DNA from: Flavobacterium sp. 270
GTDB lineage: Bacteria; Bacteroidota; Bacteroidia; Flavobacteriales; Flavobacteriaceae
NCBI RefSeq assembly: GCF_004368785.1
Contig: NZ_SODM01000003.1
Span: forward strand, 372,001 to 436,000
Direction of reading: 5' to 3'
DNA: 64,000 nucleotides
Positions 9,287 to 17,244 of this stretch are shown here, one piece after another. Each line of letters starts with the position of its first letter. Position 1 is the stretch's first letter. The position numbers and the translations under genes were made by a program. The notes beneath the pieces were generated by a model that worked only from the letters and a program-made list of their open reading frames with translations, did not search any database and was not told the origin of the DNA.

Positions 9287-9294
9287 TAAATTTG
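9287..9294 (+). promoter_or_regulatory. -7 element of the dps promoter
   Basis: TAAATTTG matches TAnnTTTG 27 bases before the dps ATG. No TTTG is present at the expected -33 position. This would fit an activator-dependent promoter such as one needing OxyR. Confidence 0.45.
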
Positions 9295-9321
9295 TAGTAA
9301 ATTAGTGTAAAAATCAAGATT

Positions 9322-9801
9322 ATGAAAACAAATATTTTAGGATTACCTGTAAAAGAATCAGAATTATTAGTAAAAGAATTAAATGTATTATTAGCCAATT
9401 TTCAGGTATATTATCAAAATCTAAGAGGAATTCACTGGAACATTCGCGGAAAACGTTTCTTTGATCTGCATGTAAAATTTGAAGAATTATATACGGATGC
9501 ACAGCTAAAAATTGATATGATAGCAGAAAGAGTTTTAACGATAGGAGGAACGCCGCTGCATACGTTTGAAGATTATATCAAAAACAATAAATTGACAGTT
9601 GGAAAAAATATCTCTAACGACGAAAAAGCGGTGCAGCTTATTGTAAATTCGTTGTCGGATTTATTAAAAATAGAACGCGAAATTTTGAATAAATCAGCAG
9701 AAATTAACGATGAAGGTACGAATTCTATGATGAGTGACTTCATTGCCGAGCAGGAAAAAACAATTTGGATGATGAATGCATGGCTGGAAGAGTCATTGTA
9801 A
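9322..9801 (+). CDS. dps: Dps-type ferritin-like DNA/iron protection protein
   Basis: The 159 residues form one four-helix ferritin-like domain. The inter-subunit ferroxidase residues can be read with the exact Dps spacing: His38, His50, Asp65 and Glu69. Dps oxidises Fe(II) with peroxide and forms 12-mers that shield DNA. The divergent neighbour is oxyR, which matches peroxide induction. The basic N-terminal tail is short, so strong DNA binding is not assured. Confidence 0.92.
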   Translation: MKTNILGLPVKESELLVKELNVLLANFQVYYQNLRGIHWNIRGKRFFDLHVKFEELYTDAQLKIDMIAERVLTIGGTPLHTFEDYIKNNKLTVGKNISNDEKAVQLIVNSLSDLLKIEREILNKSAEINDEGTNSMMSDFIAEQEKTIWMMNAWLEESL

Positions 9802-9898
9802 ATATCTAATTATAAAATACTTAAATCAGAATGATGAAGCTTTGTCATTCTGATTTTCTATTTATGTTAAATTTCTATAAAATTTTTAGCCTCTAAGC

Positions 9899-9928
9899 TT
9901 TGATTTTATTTCTTTAACACTATTTTTG
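9899..9928 (+). promoter_or_regulatory. Promoter with consensus -33 and -7 elements
   Basis: TTTG at 9899-9902, an 18-base spacer, then TATTTTTG at 9921-9928 give a full match to the Bacteroidota promoter. The next ATG is only 5 bases downstream (9934), so the mRNA would be leaderless or nearly so if that start is used. Confidence 0.6.
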
Positions 9929-9933
9929 CCCCA

Positions 9934-10215
9934 ATGAAATTAGTTGCACGCATATTATTATTCATCTTTATTGCTTTCTTATCGACCCCGACAATTGTTC
10001 AGGCGTTAAAGAAAAGCAACGGTGCAACTATGTCTGTAAGCCTTTCTGAAGAAGAAGTTCATAAAGAACTTAAATCTGTAATGCATCATGTAATTTTAGA
10101 TCATGAAATTTTATTGCCGGTTTATATTCAGAAAAAAACAATCGTATCTGAAAATATTGTAAAACTTGACAATATTTCTCCGAGCATATTTGCTCCACCT
10201 CCCAACTTGGTATAA
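9934..10215 (+). CDS. Small exported protein of unknown function
   Basis: A 93-residue protein with an N-terminal signal segment (LLFIFIAFLSTPTIVQA) and a short mature part holding a His-rich patch (HHVILDHEI). It ends PPPNLV. It lies 80 bases upstream of the SulP transporter and may be co-transcribed. I recognise no family. Confidence 0.6.
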   Translation: MKLVARILLFIFIAFLSTPTIVQALKKSNGATMSVSLSEEEVHKELKSVMHHVILDHEILLPVYIQKKTIVSENIVKLDNISPSIFAPPPNLV

Positions 10216-10295
10216 TACTTCCGATTATTTTGAACTTAACCGCATTTTTATAAATGGGGAAAATCTTTAATGAATCATTTTTTTAGTATTGTATT

Positions 10296-11948
10296 ATGAC
10301 AAAAAAAATCAATCTTTTTGCCAACCTTAAGTCTGACTTTGCTTCAGGTTTAGTGGTTTTCCTGGTGGCTCTTCCGTTGTGTTTAGGTATTGCAATGGCT
10401 TCTGGAGCGCCTTTATTTTCTGGTATTATCGCAGGTGTAATTGGTGGTATAGTAGTAGGTTACTTAAGCCAGTCTCACATTAGCGTTTCTGGACCAGCAG
10501 CTGGTTTAACAGCGATTATTTTAACAGCTATCACTGATTTGGGAGCATTTGATGTCTTTTTAATGTCTGTATTTATTGCTGGATTAATTCAATTAGCATT
10601 AGGATTTTTAAAGGCCGGAAGTATCTCCAATTATTTTCCAACAAATGTTATCGAAGGAATGCTTGCAGGTATCGGAATCATTATCATCTTAAAACAATTG
10701 CCTCACGCTTTTGGTTATGATGCAGATTTTGAAGGCGATCAGGCTTTTATACAAAACGACGGAAGCAATACTTTCTCGTTCTTGTTTAATATCTTAAATC
10801 ACATTCAGTTAGGAGCCGTTGTGATCTCCTTAATTTCATTGGTAATCTTAATTTCCTGGGATAAAATTTCATTCTTAAAAAACTTAAAACTAGTACCGGG
10901 CGCGCTTGTTGCCGTAATCTTAGGCGTAGTTTTAAACGAAATATTTATTTCAACCGGAAGTTCATTGGCAATTGCAAAAGAACATTTAGTTTCTTTACCA
11001 GTTCCAAAATCTTTCGATGAATTTAAATCGATTATCATAACACCAAATTTTGCTGCAGTTACAAATCCGAAAGTTTGGGTTGTAGGTATCACAATTGCGA
11101 TTGTAGCTTCGATTGAAACTTTATTATGTATTGAAGCTTCTGATAGAATGGACGTTCAAAAACGATATACTAATACCAATGTAGAGCTTAGAGCTCAAGG
11201 AGTTGGTAATATTATCAGTTCACTTTTAGGAGGTTTGCCAATGACATCTGTTGTCGTAAGATCTTCTGCAAACAACAATGCAGGAGCAAAATCAAAAATG
11301 TCGGCAATCATTCACGGTGTACTTTTATTAATCAGTGTTTTATCTGTTCCTGCCATTTTAAATAAAATTCCGCTGGCAACATTAGCAACCGTTTTAATAT
11401 TAGTTGGATATAAATTAGCAAAACCAGCAACGTTCTTTCATTTCTGGCACAAAGGAAAATATCAATTTATACCTTTCATTGCAACTTTAGTATTTGTAGT
11501 AGCTACAGATTTACTTAAAGGTGTTGCTTTAGGAATCATCATCAGTATTATTTTTGTTTTAAGAGGAAACTTAAAAAGAGCTTACAGCTTTAAAAAAGAA
11601 GAATACGAAGACGGAGATGTTATTCATATTGATTTGGCGCAGGAAGTTTCATTTTTGAATAAAGCAGCTATCAAATCCACCTTAAATGATATTCCAGAGA
11701 ATTCTAAAGTAATTATCAATGCACACGATACAGAATATATTGCACACGATGTTTTAGATTTAATTCGTGAATTTAAAGAAACCAGAGCAATTGATGCGAA
11801 TATCAAAGTGAAACTGAAAGGGTTTAAGAAAGCGTATGAATTAGAAAATTCTCCAGAAATCAACAATCATGTTACTATAGAGCATTATTATGATGTTGCA
11901 AAAAGAGCAATGGTTCAGAAAGAAGTAGCAAAAGAAGAGTTTAAATAA
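10296..11948 (+). CDS. SulP-family anion transporter with STAS domain (probable bicarbonate uptake)
   Basis: The 550-residue protein has a hydrophobic core of about 430 residues with SulP motifs (VFLVALPLCLGIAMASGAPLF near the start, SVSGPAAGLTA, GLPMTSVVVRSSANNNAGAKS). A cytosolic STAS-like domain follows at about 440-540. SulP members carry sulfate or bicarbonate. The next gene is a beta carbonic anhydrase, a pairing known for Na-dependent bicarbonate carriers of the BicA type, so bicarbonate is the favoured substrate. This is inference from context. Confidence 0.85.
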   Translation: MTKKINLFANLKSDFASGLVVFLVALPLCLGIAMASGAPLFSGIIAGVIGGIVVGYLSQSHISVSGPAAGLTAIILTAITDLGAFDVFLMSVFIAGLIQLALGFLKAGSISNYFPTNVIEGMLAGIGIIIILKQLPHAFGYDADFEGDQAFIQNDGSNTFSFLFNILNHIQLGAVVISLISLVILISWDKISFLKNLKLVPGALVAVILGVVLNEIFISTGSSLAIAKEHLVSLPVPKSFDEFKSIIITPNFAAVTNPKVWVVGITIAIVASIETLLCIEASDRMDVQKRYTNTNVELRAQGVGNIISSLLGGLPMTSVVVRSSANNNAGAKSKMSAIIHGVLLLISVLSVPAILNKIPLATLATVLILVGYKLAKPATFFHFWHKGKYQFIPFIATLVFVVATDLLKGVALGIIISIIFVLRGNLKRAYSFKKEEYEDGDVIHIDLAQEVSFLNKAAIKSTLNDIPENSKVIINAHDTEYIAHDVLDLIREFKETRAIDANIKVKLKGFKKAYELENSPEINNHVTIEHYYDVAKRAMVQKEVAKEEFK

Positions 11949-12071
11949 AAAATAAATTAACAAATTAAGGTATTTATGTAGTGATAGAAATGTCAAAATT
12001 TAGGTAACTTTACCGTTAAGTTCTTTTTGACAGGTTCACATATTAAAAACGCCGAAAAAAATATAAAGAAA

Positions 12072-12707
12072 ATGAGAAAGTTTTATGAGCAGTTATTAGA
12101 AAACAATAAAAAGTGGGTAGAAAATTCATTAGCGTTAGATCCAAATTATTTTGCAGATTTAGCAAAAGGACAATCGCCACCTTTATTATGGATTGGATGC
12201 TCTGACAGCCGTGTTCCTGCAAATGAAATTGTTGGTGCAAAACCGGGAGAAGTATTTGTACACAGAAATATCGCTAATATGGTGGTACATTCTGATATGA
12301 ATATGCTAAGTGTTTTAGATTATGCTGTAAATGTGCTAAAAATTAAACACGTTATTGTTTGCGGACATTACGGTTGTGGTGGTGTAAAAGCTGCAATGGG
12401 AAATCAGTCTGTTGGAATTATCGATAACTGGATTCGTCATATTAAAGATGAATACCGTCTTCACGATAAATACTTGAATTCTATTGAAGATGAAACTGAG
12501 CGTTTTAATGCTTTTGTTGAAATCAATGCAAAAGAACAAGTTTACAATTTAGCTAAAACGTCAATTGTTCAAAATGCTTGGAAAAACGGACAAGATTTAA
12601 TGCTTCACGGATGGGTGTACGGTTTAAATTCAGGTTTTGTAACCGATTTAAATGTAAATATCGCTTCGAATGAAGAATTGGATGAAGTTTATCAATTGAA
12701 ATTTTAA
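12072..12707 (+). CDS. can: Beta-class carbonic anhydrase
   Basis: With the ATG at 12072 the product is 211 residues. The zinc site of beta carbonic anhydrases is clear: CSDSRVP (Cys43, Asp45) and CGHYGCGG (His99, Cys102). It interconverts CO2 and bicarbonate in the cytosol. The frame stays open upstream to a TTG at 12027, but the MRKFYEQLLENNKKW start is typical and has an AAGAAA just before it. It is the partner of the SulP gene, 123 bases upstream. Confidence 0.9.
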   Translation: MRKFYEQLLENNKKWVENSLALDPNYFADLAKGQSPPLLWIGCSDSRVPANEIVGAKPGEVFVHRNIANMVVHSDMNMLSVLDYAVNVLKIKHVIVCGHYGCGGVKAAMGNQSVGIIDNWIRHIKDEYRLHDKYLNSIEDETERFNAFVEINAKEQVYNLAKTSIVQNAWKNGQDLMLHGWVYGLNSGFVTDLNVNIASNEELDEVYQLKF

Positions 12708-12732
12708 TAAATAAAAGATATTTATAAATAAA

Positions 12733-12758
12733 AAATCGCCTCAAAAGGGCGATTTTTT
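12733..12758. terminator. Bidirectional terminator
   Basis: AAATCGCC at 12733-12740 pairs with GGCGATTT at 12748-12755, with A's before and T's after. It lies between convergent carbonic anhydrase and LETM1-related genes. Confidence 0.85.
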
Positions 12759-13961
12759 TTATTCGTTTTCGTCAAGATTTTCATTGAATGCCGATGGCAA
12801 CATGGTCGGTATAAATTTTATTAATATTGGTAATAACAAACTGCCGCCGGGAAGTAAAAAGATGGTAAGTGACGGAATGGTTTTACAAATATCTAAAAGT
12901 TGTTTTTTTACTTTCTTCTTTTCCTTTGCATCCAGATCTCTGGTAGTAGAATACGCAAGAAGAACCACTAATTCTTTGCTTTGCATAATTTCCTTTACCA
13001 ATCTGTTTTTATTTCTAATAATCAGTTTTACAACGCTGTGTGTCATCTGATCGTAAAAATGTTTTACAGGATTAGAATAATTAAAATATGGAATCTTCTT
13101 TTTATGCGTAGTGATAAAAGTATGCGTTGTATCAATACTTGTAGTTACAAAATCATCAGAAATGCCCATCATAGAGCCTAACGAATATAAAAAGTAAGCT
13201 TCTTCATTTTCTACAACACCATCGCTCCATAAAGCCATTCCGGCCATATCGATAAGATAATATTGCTCTAATTTATTTTTGAAATGATCCAGATGTAAGC
13301 TTTCGAGCGTATCAACCGTAATTTTAGAAAACTTTGAATATCTAATCGAAGCTTCAAAAAGTTTAATTAGTAAATCGTCGTGCTGCGATTTTACAGGTTT
13401 GGTTTTTAATGCCAAAGCTACAATGCCCAAAACAGTTTCCTCAATTCGTTTTAAGTATTTTTCTGGAATTTGCCCGTGCTCTAAATATTGTCTAAAGGCT
13501 AAAACATCAATAAACAATAAAGCATTGGTAACTAAATGCGAGAAGTTTTTGCTGATGATACTGTCATTAGTTTGTACACGCTCATCAATTATGGTTTCTA
13601 AAGAAAAAGAAGGACTGTCTTTTGGAAGTAAAATTTTAAACAGATTAAATCCCTCCGGATTCATTTCTTTGTAAAACTTTAAAACCTCGGTAATAAAATT
13701 TTTAGGTTCAGACTCTCTTCTTTCTAAACAAAAAACATGGTATAAGGTATTTAAAAGTGCTACTTTAGAAATTTCGGTTTTAAACCAGCCTTTTATATGA
13801 ATAGGAATCTGAGAATCAACAGCTATGATATGTCCATAGATAAAGCCAGTCTCTCTTACTTTATAGTAAAAAGAATCTGTAGTCTCAAAAGGAATCGCCT
13901 CTGAAAACTTCTGTTCACTAAAAAACTTATCTATCCAGCCTGCTGCTGATGGATTAATCAT
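12759..13961 (-). CDS. LETM1-related / TerB-like biofilm-associated protein
   Basis: The 400-residue product from ATG 13961 starts MINPSAAGWIDKFF. A GTG at 14030 would add 23 residues but is less typical. The middle (about 235-300) has a helical TerB-like segment (MAGMALWSDGVVENEEAYFLYSLG). The last 80 residues contain FLLPGGSLLLPILIKFIPTM and LPSAF, the signature of the LETM1 core. Flavobacterial proteins of this type are named LETM1-related biofilm-associated; the molecular role is not known. It is a single gene. Confidence 0.72.
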   Translation of the reverse strand: MINPSAAGWIDKFFSEQKFSEAIPFETTDSFYYKVRETGFIYGHIIAVDSQIPIHIKGWFKTEISKVALLNTLYHVFCLERRESEPKNFITEVLKFYKEMNPEGFNLFKILLPKDSPSFSLETIIDERVQTNDSIISKNFSHLVTNALLFIDVLAFRQYLEHGQIPEKYLKRIEETVLGIVALALKTKPVKSQHDDLLIKLFEASIRYSKFSKITVDTLESLHLDHFKNKLEQYYLIDMAGMALWSDGVVENEEAYFLYSLGSMMGISDDFVTTSIDTTHTFITTHKKKIPYFNYSNPVKHFYDQMTHSVVKLIIRNKNRLVKEIMQSKELVVLLAYSTTRDLDAKEKKKVKKQLLDICKTIPSLTIFLLPGGSLLLPILIKFIPTMLPSAFNENLDENE

Positions 13962-14065
13962 TGCGCTTAAATTTGCTGCAAAGCTATATCTTTTTCTTGT
14001 TCTAAAATTATTTTTAAATGAAATAACCACTAGATTTTGTGAAAAAATAGTGGTTATCAGATATT

Positions 14066-14593
14066 TTACTTAATAATTCCAGCACAAGCAACTCTTCCGC
14101 CGGCATTTCCTGTAGGCTGTGTTGTAAAATCATCAGTACCCTGATGTACAATTAAACCTTTACCAAGAACATCTTTGTTTGCATCTCCACATCCTACACA
14201 CCATTCATCTGTAGTTAAAGTGATAGTTCCGTTACCTTTTGCATCTGCAGTAAAGTTCCCAATATCACCTTTATGATATTCTCCAACTCCCCATTTTCCG
14301 TGCTTTTTAAAAGTCGGATTCCAGTGTCCTCCGGCAGAACTTCCATCGGCAGAACTACAATCAGCTTTTTCGTGAATATGAATAGCATGCACTCCAGGTT
14401 GTAAACCCGTTATTTTTGCAACAAAAGTAACTTTACCATTTTTTTCAGTAAAAGTAGCAGTTCCCGCTACAGTACTATTGCTTTTTGGCTCAAGGGCAAC
14501 AGTCAAAGTTTTGGCATCATTTGATTTTGTATTGGTCTTACAACCAATAATTAAGGCTGTAATTATAGCGAAAGAAACGATCAATTTTTTCAT
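14066..14593 (-). CDS. sodC: Cu/Zn superoxide dismutase, lipoprotein form
   Basis: The 175-residue protein has a lipoprotein signal ending LIIGC (Cys18). The SodC fold follows with Cu ligands visible in HIHEKADC (His72, His74), GGHWNP (His90) and IVHQGTDDF (His150). A disulphide pair is likely between Cys79 and Cys170 (GRVACAGII). It removes superoxide at the cell envelope. It is encoded close to oxyR/dps but in its own unit. Confidence 0.93.
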   Translation of the reverse strand: MKKLIVSFAIITALIIGCKTNTKSNDAKTLTVALEPKSNSTVAGTATFTEKNGKVTFVAKITGLQPGVHAIHIHEKADCSSADGSSAGGHWNPTFKKHGKWGVGEYHKGDIGNFTADAKGNGTITLTTDEWCVGCGDANKDVLGKGLIVHQGTDDFTTQPTGNAGGRVACAGIIK

Positions 14594-14795
14594 AAATGTG
14601 TGCTTTTAAATTAAAGATTAAGTAAATTTAACATAAATAATCCAAATATTTCGGGCGAGAAAGTTAAAAAAAAGTCAAACTATTCACATTAATTTAAGTA
14701 TTCGCCCAGAAAAGAACTCAGAAATATTGCGTAAATTCGTAGGTAATTATTGAAAGAAAAAAGATCTAATTTATTAAAATACAATTCATAACGAT

Positions 14796-15221
14796 ATGAT
14801 AAAAAATATTTTCACCCTTGTCATTTTTAGCTTTTTGGTACTCTCTTGCAAATGCACAAAAACAGATTCGGTTTCTAAACTCGACGGAAATTGGGAACTC
14901 AATTATATTACCGGACCAAGAATTACTTTTGATGGTTTATACCCGAATAAAAAACCAACAATAAATTTTGATACCAAAGAAAATAGGGTTTCTGGAAACA
15001 GCAGCTGTAATTCGTACAATGGAAAACTAAGTGTAACAGGAAACAAAATTGATTTTACGCAGCCCATGATGATGACCAAAATGATGTGCGGAGACGGGCA
15101 GGGCGAACAGGTTTATATGAGTACGCTTCAAAAGGTTACTTCGTACGACATTACAGATGATGGCAAAACCCTGAATTTTATGTCAGGAGATATCGCTATG
15201 ATGCGATTTACTAAAAAATAA
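14796..15221 (+). CDS. META-domain lipoprotein (HslJ-like)
   Basis: The 141 residues begin with a lipoprotein signal (VIFSFLVLSCKC). A single META/DUF306 domain follows, recognised by LDGNWELNYI, GNSSCNSYNGK and the Met-rich MMMTKMMCGDG near residue 95. In E. coli HslJ the family is linked to heat-inducible envelope functions; its role here is unknown. A second small exported protein follows 35 bases downstream. Confidence 0.8.
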   Translation: MIKNIFTLVIFSFLVLSCKCTKTDSVSKLDGNWELNYITGPRITFDGLYPNKKPTINFDTKENRVSGNSSCNSYNGKLSVTGNKIDFTQPMMMTKMMCGDGQGEQVYMSTLQKVTSYDITDDGKTLNFMSGDIAMMRFTKK

Positions 15222-15256
15222 GATTTTCATTTTTTAACAATGCTAATATTTATTTT

Positions 15257-15772
15257 ATGAAAACTAAATTATCCATATTATTAGTGTTATGTCTTTTAAA
15301 TCTTTCTGTTTTTGCACAGCAGAAAACCAAGAAAGAACTAAAAGCAGAAAAAGAATTGCAACGACAGAAAGAAATCGAAGCCTTAATAGATTCGAAAGAT
15401 TTTGTATTTGAAGCCCAGAAAGTCACGCCACAAGGAGGAAGGTTCATTATTTTGGATTATAATACTTATTTTTTAAAATTTAATACTGAAAAAACAACTT
15501 GCGATCTCCCTTTTTTCGGACGTGGTTTTAATGTTCCATACGGAGGAGGAGACGGCGGCATTAAATTTGAAGGTACGCCGGAAAATATAAGAGTCGAAAA
15601 AAAGAAAAACAGTTATATTTTTAGGGCTACTGTAAAAGGTAAAAATGATGTTTACGATTTGTTGTTTTCTATTTTTAATAATAAAACGGCATCACTTTCT
15701 ATAAACAGTAATAATAGAGCATCAATATCTTACGATGGTTTGATAACCGCTCCTAAGAAGACCGATAAATAA
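15257..15772 (+). CDS. Exported DUF4251-type protein
   Basis: The 171-residue protein has a signal peptide (MKTKLSILLVLCLLNLSVFAQ), a short charged helix (KKELKAEKELQRQKEIEALI) and then a beta-rich domain with PFFGRGFNVPYGGGDGGIKF. This matches the DUF4251 family of Bacteroidota exported proteins. Function is unknown. It probably shares a transcript with the META lipoprotein upstream. Confidence 0.72.
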   Translation: MKTKLSILLVLCLLNLSVFAQQKTKKELKAEKELQRQKEIEALIDSKDFVFEAQKVTPQGGRFIILDYNTYFLKFNTEKTTCDLPFFGRGFNVPYGGGDGGIKFEGTPENIRVEKKKNSYIFRATVKGKNDVYDLLFSIFNNKTASLSINSNNRASISYDGLITAPKKTDK

Positions 15773-15793
15773 TTAAAGTTTTTCTAAATATAA

Positions 15794-15830
15794 AAACGCC
15801 CGTTATTCATTAAATAACGGGCGTTTCTTT
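15794..15830. terminator. Bidirectional terminator
   Basis: AAACGCCCGTTATT at 15794-15807 pairs perfectly with AATAACGGGCGTTT at 15813-15826, between convergent genes. Confidence 0.88.
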
Positions 15831-15848
15831 ATAAATATTTTTAAGGTT

Positions 15849-16943
15849 TTATTTGGCTGTTTTAACCTCATAAATAGCATTAACCATTCCGTTTTTTGGA
15901 GAATCCAGCGTAAGTTCCCAGAACATAATTCCTCCCAGTTTTTTAGCTTTTACGTATGCCGTTTTCTCTTTTATAGATTTAAGATCGTCAGAAGTAGCAA
16001 AAGTTTTTGTACCGGCATTATACCAATATGGTGCTTTTGCTTTATCATCCCAGAAATATTTCCAGCCATTTGCTTCGGTGTAAGTAGTCGCAAAATCTTT
16101 AAAACTAGTACCTTCAATATGTTCGCCAGCTTGGTAAAGACCATTATTTACATTCTCAACATTTTTCCATGTTCTAGAATAAAATGCACCGCCAATAACC
16201 AGTTTTTCAGCAGGAACTCCTTGTTTTAATAAAAATTCAACCGCTCTGTTTGTCGATTCTTCTTTTGGATTTGTACTATATAAAGGCGTGTGATGTCCAG
16301 TAACTTTGGAATATCCGTTTACCAAATCATAACTCATAATGTTTACGCGATTTACTAAAGGCGCTACTTTTTTCCATTCAATAGATTCATCCAAGTATTT
16401 CTGAAAACCTCCAGCAGCAAAACTCAATTCGTAGTTTTTCCCTAAAGTACTACGCAGAATTTTGATCAGTTCCGTAAAATTAGTTTTATCAACTGGTTGA
16501 AATAAATGCCCTGGAAGCCCTTCAATAGCAGGATATTCCCAATCAAGATCTAAACCGTCAACTTTAAAATAAGTACTTACTTCTTTTACAGACTGAGCAA
16601 ATTTTAATCTTCCTTCGGCAGTAGAAAATGCGGCAGAACAAGGTTCGCAGCCACCCCAGCCGCCAAGTGATAAAACAATTCTTAACTGCGGGTTAGTCGC
16701 TTTTAGAGAAACCAAATGTTTGATTGTGATAGAATCTTTTGGAGAATCAACACTAAGTTTTCCTTCTTTTAAATGACAGAAACTAAAAATAATTTGATTT
16801 AGTTTACTGACTTCGTAATTGTCAATAATTTTATCATCGCCTGTGTAATAAGCAATAACGTCCATTTTTTTATTTTTTTGCGCAAAGATATTTGTAGTAC
16901 AAATACAAAATAAAAATAATGCAATTAGGTTAATCTGTATCAT
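15849..16943 (-). CDS. Secreted GH18 chitinase-like glycoside hydrolase
   Basis: The 364-residue protein has a signal peptide (about 1-21) and a GH18 TIM barrel. The strand-3 motif LSLGGWGG and the catalytic DGLDLDWEYP (Asp129 to Glu136) are intact, and MSYDLVNG and IMFWELTLDS complete the active-site walls. It should cleave chitin or N-acetylglucosamine-containing glycans. No T9SS tail or chitin-binding module is present, so it may stay periplasmic or be a lytic endo-N-acetyl-glucosaminidase. Confidence 0.88.
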   Translation of the reverse strand: MIQINLIALFLFCICTTNIFAQKNKKMDVIAYYTGDDKIIDNYEVSKLNQIIFSFCHLKEGKLSVDSPKDSITIKHLVSLKATNPQLRIVLSLGGWGGCEPCSAAFSTAEGRLKFAQSVKEVSTYFKVDGLDLDWEYPAIEGLPGHLFQPVDKTNFTELIKILRSTLGKNYELSFAAGGFQKYLDESIEWKKVAPLVNRVNIMSYDLVNGYSKVTGHHTPLYSTNPKEESTNRAVEFLLKQGVPAEKLVIGGAFYSRTWKNVENVNNGLYQAGEHIEGTSFKDFATTYTEANGWKYFWDDKAKAPYWYNAGTKTFATSDDLKSIKEKTAYVKAKKLGGIMFWELTLDSPKNGMVNAIYEVKTAK

Positions 16944-17082
16944 TATCTGTTTTTTGAGTTTTAGAATGCTAAAAGTAAAACATTAGAATTGAAAAATAAC
17001 TATTAAATATACCTTGAAAGCCTAATTTTAACGAAGTTTTTGCAAATCAATGCAAAAATATTGCGTGGCTGGATTTAAATCC

Positions 17083-17160
17083 TATAAGTGATATAAGTTC
17101 AATCAAGCAGAACACGCAAAGTAGTTTTACAAAAAAATAAATGAACTTATATCACTTATA
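17083..17160. repeat. Long perfect inverted repeat in the 16944-17244 spacer
   Basis: A 19-bp arm at 17083-17101 (TATAAGTGATATAAGTTCA) is perfectly inverted at 17142-17160, with a 40-base loop. The rest of this 301-base spacer holds only the operon terminator; I see no gene. Confidence 0.75.
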
Positions 17161-17177
17161 TGGTGAAAAAACAAAAA

Positions 17178-17212
17178 TATAAACCCGCATTGTTTCGGAC
17201 AAATGCGGGTTT
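17178..17212 (-). terminator. Terminator of the fatty-acid oxidation operon
   Basis: AAACCCGCATT at 17181-17191 pairs with AATGCGGGTTT at 17202-17212. On the minus strand it is followed by a U-rich tract. It lies 33 bases beyond the acyl-CoA dehydrogenase stop. Confidence 0.82.
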
Positions 17213-17244
17213 AAACAAATTAAAAGCTAAAAACTATTTTTATA

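Noticed and set aside
12553..12744. Antisense frame over the carbonic anhydrase 3' end
   Set aside because: A shadow of the real gene that runs through the terminator; low-complexity translation.
14796..15772. Link of the META and DUF4251 genes to sodC as an oxidative-stress operon
   Set aside because: They are on the opposite strand, with a 200-base spacer and no shared motif seen.
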